Shown here: in pieces, positions 61,185 through 64,000 of the stretch
How the letters are laid out: the number at the start of each line of letters is the position of its first letter
How positions within the stretch are numbered: position 1 is the stretch's first letter
Assembly: GCA_023268155.1 (NCBI GenBank)
Contig: JALNKM010000002.1
Location: 186,001-250,000, forward strand
Length of the DNA stretch: 64,000 bases
Source of the DNA: Candidatus Geocrenenecus huangii
GTDB lineage: Archaea; Thermoproteota; Nitrososphaeria_A; Caldarchaeales; Wolframiiraptoraceae
Direction: 5' to 3'
The notes under the pieces: generated by a model
What the model saw: only the letters and a program-made list of their open reading frames with translations
Told to the model about the DNA's origin: nothing
The model's database searches: none
Made by a program: the position numbers and the translations under genes

Positions 61185-62192
61185 TTAAATTAATAGCTTG
61201 ATGTATTCTCTTTCAGCTGCTTCGAAAGATCCGATCAAGACATGATGGAAACTGTTATTGCTTCTTGCATTTATTACTTCTTCGAGTTTTCCAAAGACCT
61301 CTAACTTGTCTCCTTCATGGAGTAACGCTGTATAAGTTAGGTCGTAGCAGGTCAATCTTTCTACAGGATATCTAACACCCCCTATTTCCGCATATCCCTC
61401 CACTATGTATATTGATGGAGTAAAACATGACCTAGATGAATCTACTACTTCTAGCTCTGCCTTAGCTAGGCCTATCATTCTATAAATGTAGTCTCCATAC
61501 TTTTCGTCTATTTCATCCTGCTTTCTCACACCATATATGGAGAAGTTTGCTCCTCGGTATGTTCTTTTATGTCTGACTCTTCTAGCCAGCTTCTTCGCAT
61601 CCTCTACTTTGATAGGGTATATCGTGCTGAACCTCTTTAAACTATGCTCATAACGAGGAGAAGTAATCTCATCTAATGCTTCGATGACCTTCCAATAGTT
61701 CTCCTTACCATAGATTACTAAGTCAATGTCCGATCTTTCATGATGTATACCTAGTAGGATCGAGCCTGTTACCCCGAAGTACTCTAACCTTACACCTGAA
61801 AGATCAGAGAACTCATGAACAAGGTCTACTAGCAGTTGCTCGAGAACGTCTCTATCATCTTTCTCTATTATTTTCTTTAAGTCCTCATTACAGCTATAAT
61901 GCTTTAATATCTTTATTGAAGGAAGGAAGAACATCTCCGCACCTAGTACATAATCAAGCCTGACGCATTCCGGTCTCAGCCTCTTTAGATTTTCGAGGAG
62001 ATTCTTTAGCTCACTCATGCTATATTTCTCGAGGGTTCTAGTGAACGATCTTTCCCCCCGTCTCCATGGCCCTGGGCCTAGAGCATACTTTGGGTAGGCG
62101 AAGAACCCGTCGGGAGGATGAATATCTCCAACTACGCAAAACATCCAGCCTTGTAGATCTTCTAGGAAGTCATGGTCTCTAATAATCCCCAT
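61185..62192 (-). CDS. Archaeal nucleotidyltransferase-domain protein (twin 1)
   Basis: A 335-residue protein with three parts. The N-terminal 100 residues are an archaeal-specific domain starting GWMFCVVGDIHPPDGFFAYP. The centre has GVTGSILLGIHHERSDIDLV (about 140-159), an intact GS-x-xG...SDIDL nucleotidyltransferase site. The C-terminal 90 residues are beta-rich (VEGYAEIGGVRYPVERLTCY). It has the same layout as the gene at 62493, so one arose by duplication. Neither substrate nor partner is known; tRNA or RNA 3'-end chemistry is only a guess. Both genes lie on the same strand. Confidence 0.7.
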   Translation of the reverse strand: MGIIRDHDFLEDLQGWMFCVVGDIHPPDGFFAYPKYALGPGPWRRGERSFTRTLEKYSMSELKNLLENLKRLRPECVRLDYVLGAEMFFLPSIKILKHYSCNEDLKKIIEKDDRDVLEQLLVDLVHEFSDLSGVRLEYFGVTGSILLGIHHERSDIDLVIYGKENYWKVIEALDEITSPRYEHSLKRFSTIYPIKVEDAKKLARRVRHKRTYRGANFSIYGVRKQDEIDEKYGDYIYRMIGLAKAELEVVDSSRSCFTPSIYIVEGYAEIGGVRYPVERLTCYDLTYTALLHEGDKLEVFGKLEEVINARSNNSFHHVLIGSFEAAEREYIKLLI

Positions 62193-62492
62193 TTGATCTT
62201 TACAAATCTAGGTGTGAGCTAAAATATAGAGCTATATAGACCATGAATTTTGAAGTACTCGTCTAAAGGAATATTTTACAATAATACCTTGGATATGGAT
62301 TCCGACCTTGGCATACTTCGAGCTTTATTGTTTATCGAAAAGTCTTTAACTTGGGTAGGAAAAATAATTTCTGATGATGTGAGCGGGTAAATCTGATCTT
62401 CCCGAGATGAAGAATGATACCCGAGCTGATTATGAGAATGTATTGTTTATGGTCTGATCCTAGACATTTTTCAAAAGAATATTCTAGGTATG
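62193..62492. other. 300-base gap between the twin nucleotidyltransferases
   Basis: No protein gene. It carries the candidate C/D box RNA at 62368-62433. The left part holds the promoter of twin 1 (GCTCTATATTTTAGC, minus, about 62219-62233). Confidence 0.4.
62368..62433 (+). ncRNA. Candidate C/D box guide RNA
   Basis: All four boxes occur in order with archaeal spacing: C CTGATGA (62371-62377), D' CTGA (62393-62396), C' GAGATGA (62404-62410) and D CTGA (62426-62429). The spacers hold 15, 7 and 15 bases. The two guide stretches would be GAGCGGGTAAAT (before D') and ATGATACCCGAG (before D). C starts with C in place of a purine, and C' is imperfect, as is common. Such RNAs direct 2'-O-methylation of rRNA or tRNA. 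Targets are not identified. Confidence 0.5.
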
Positions 62493-63446
62493 TTAATATC
62501 TATATACTGGCAAAAACTTATCTCTTTCATCGTTTCCTAGGAATATCCTATAGATTTTCTTGTCTCGGCAGCATACTTCTTCAAGTCTTCCCTCTACCTC
62601 CACTATGTCCCCATTGGATGCTATTTCTGCGAATCTGCTCCTCATAGACATTACTTGTAAAACATCTCGAGCTTTCCCGTCTCCGTACATTATCTTTAAT
62701 ACTTCGACCAGATAGAGGTTTGGAGTTGTCTTACCGAACCTTGAATCAACCACTCTACACAACATCCTTGCTCTACCTATTTCTCTTACTCTCTGGGATA
62801 GGTCCTCCCAATACTCGCGTGGAAAAGGGACAATCTTAGAGGTATATAGCCTATTATTGAATACTCCTGTTAAGAGTTTTCTAGACTCCAGTCTTAGCCA
62901 ATCCTCGGGAGAGATATTTGAATCTCTTCGTGTTTCAGTAAGCCAATCTATAGTGTTTACAGGCTTAACTACATTATTTATTCTTAGGTCTTTGAGGATA
63001 TTGATGAATCTTTCGCCTGAATTTACCCCGTAAACTACTAAGTCTATGTCTGAGCTAGGCTCATCGAGCCCTAGTAGGATCGAGCCTGTTATCCCGATCT
63101 TTATCTTTGACGACGATGACGTTAAGATCTCTTTCAACATTAGAGCATCCCTACTAGCTTCTGTATCCGCCCGATCGAACTTTACAGGATCATATACTTC
63201 GTCAACGTCGTTTAGCGGGATAAGGGGTGTCTTCTGTCCAGTGAAATCGAGATACTCTAAGTAACTTGGTTTTTTCTCCTCTATGTAGCTGAATGCTTCT
63301 TTTAAATTTCTAATCCTATGGTATCTCCCATTCTCTTTTCTTACGTAGGTGGGGATAGCGACTACTTTTCTAGGAGGATGCAGTACGCCTTTAACAGCGT
63401 ATATGTCTCCACAAACCCTCACATAATAGCCTTCAAGGATCTCCAA
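62493..63446 (-). CDS. Archaeal nucleotidyltransferase-domain protein (twin 2)
   Basis: A 317-residue paralogue of the protein at 61185. GITGSILLGLDEPSSDIDLV (about 138-157) is the intact active-site motif, and the N-terminal and C-terminal domains follow the same plan (GVLHPPRKVVAIPTYVRKEN; LYLVEVLKIMYGDGKARDVL). The DNA at the motif is nearly identical to twin 1 over about 25 bases, which shows strong selection or recent conversion. Start is TTG behind GGTGA. Role unknown. Confidence 0.7.
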   Translation of the reverse strand: MEILEGYYVRVCGDIYAVKGVLHPPRKVVAIPTYVRKENGRYHRIRNLKEAFSYIEEKKPSYLEYLDFTGQKTPLIPLNDVDEVYDPVKFDRADTEASRDALMLKEILTSSSSKIKIGITGSILLGLDEPSSDIDLVVYGVNSGERFINILKDLRINNVVKPVNTIDWLTETRRDSNISPEDWLRLESRKLLTGVFNNRLYTSKIVPFPREYWEDLSQRVREIGRARMLCRVVDSRFGKTTPNLYLVEVLKIMYGDGKARDVLQVMSMRSRFAEIASNGDIVEVEGRLEEVCCRDKKIYRIFLGNDERDKFLPVYRY

Positions 63447-63538
63447 CTATCTTTTCACCATAGATTCTACATCTAAATATCTAACCCGTGAACCAGTTAA
63501 TAACGTTGAGCAGGGTTAGGACTATATCTATAAGGGGA

Positions 63539-64000
63539 TTGACCATTAAGCTACTGGTAGATTCCAAGGTTTACCCCCCATCATTTACTACTAGGTTGAT
63601 AGCTAAGAATCTTCCAAGCCTAGATTGTCTAGACGTCCTAGATCTCGGCACGGGTTCAGGCATACTGGCCATCGTAGCCTCAAAGCTTGGAGCATGCAGA
63701 ATCATCGCTACGGACATTTCTAGAAGAGCTTTAGATAATGCTTCTATTAATCTCAAGATGAATAATGTAGAGAATGTCGAGCTTAGGTATGGGAGTATAT
63801 ATCAATCTGTGGAGAATGAGAAGTTCGATGTAATAATCTCGAATCCGCCTATGACTCCATCCGTCCGACCTTTCCCAAGATATACTTGGGGTGGAGCAGA
63901 TGGTAGAATGATGCTAGACAGAGTAATCCTCGATGCGTCTAAGCATCTAAGGAAGAATGGTAGATTGATTATCCCAACTATCTCGTTGGTAGGGATTGAT
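63539..64000 (+). CDS. HemK/PrmC-like methyltransferase, N-terminal part (cut by window edge)
   Basis: The frame stays open to the window end. LDVLDLGTGSGILAIVASKL (motif I), ATDISRRALDNASIN (motif II) and ISNPPMTPS (motif IV) are those of class I SAM methyltransferases of the HemK group; the NPPY tyrosine is methionine here. Such enzymes methylate glutamine in release factors, or are RNA methylases. TTG at 63539 or 63506, or GTG at 63488, may be the start. Confidence 0.65.
   Translation, partial: MTIKLLVDSKVYPPSFTTRLIAKNLPSLDCLDVLDLGTGSGILAIVASKLGACRIIATDISRRALDNASINLKMNNVENVELRYGSIYQSVENEKFDVIISNPPMTPSVRPFPRYTWGGADGRMMLDRVILDASKHLRKNGRLIIPTISLVGID

Noticed and set aside
1-64000. CRISPR arrays and further tRNA genes
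   Set aside because: No regularly spaced repeats, and only one T-loop GGTTCAAATCC-type sequence in a cloverleaf context were seen by eye on either strand.

Overview
The window is archaeal and most likely from a moderately low-GC, thermophilic and anaerobic member of the TACK group; the phylum cannot be fixed from this sequence. Archaeal marks are an Orc1/Cdc6 initiator beside origin recognition boxes, DnaG-type primase, Pelota, an archaellum operon, an archaeal SRP RNA, A-type ATPase subunit D, NcsA/TtuA thiolase, UPF0147 and UPF0148 proteins, TATA boxes and at least one leaderless gene. The RNA genes are much richer in G+C than their surroundings, as in thermophiles. Class III ribonucleotide reductase points to anaerobic life.

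Layout. 1-950: the start of orc1/cdc6 and a probable replication origin with two inverted ORB boxes. 950-6130: housekeeping genes (UPF0148, a nucleotidyltransferase with a helix-turn-helix tail, Pelota, DnaG, a glycosyltransferase). 6200-13610: the archaellum locus. The archaellin gene diverges from an eight-gene operon that opens with a V4R-type sensor-like protein, continues with ArlC/D/E-like, ArlG, ArlF, ArlH, ArlI and ArlJ, and ends with an unknown acidic membrane protein. 13600-22370: an aldolase, a 2-hydroxyacid dehydrogenase, SRP RNA, a surface protein, a membrane-bound regulator, a homocitrate-synthase-like enzyme with a C-terminal RAM domain next to a protein made of two RAM domains, and DUF116. 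22620-25830: anaerobic ribonucleotide reductase NrdD and its activase NrdG with a previously unlisted 33-codon gene between them, and upstream a palindrome at the promoter of a short ORF. 26240-44470: mixed metabolic and regulatory genes, tRNA-Glu(CUC), 5S rRNA, an M6 surface protease, serine hydroxymethyltransferase, threonine synthase, an Obg/YchF-like GTPase, S2P protease, UbiX, JAMM and CBS proteins.

44530-45240 is an IS6-like element with near-perfect terminal repeats and a target duplication but a broken transposase. Directly after it, 45960-56630 holds a coherent catabolic island: a complete peptide-type ABC importer (binding protein, two permeases, two ATPases) with DUF1177, an Asp/Glu racemase-like protein, DUF917 (S-methyl-thiohydantoin desulfurase family), an AroM-like protein and an M29/NicX-like metalloenzyme. 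It looks like an uptake and breakdown pathway for an unusual amino-acid-derived or cyclic compound and is the best candidate here for an undescribed system.

57010-64000: ATPase subunit D with a coupled 46-residue coiled coil, TldE/PmbA, a kinase-fold protein, a CDGSH protein, twin nucleotidyltransferase paralogues with a candidate C/D box guide RNA between them, and the start of a HemK-like methyltransferase cut by the window end.
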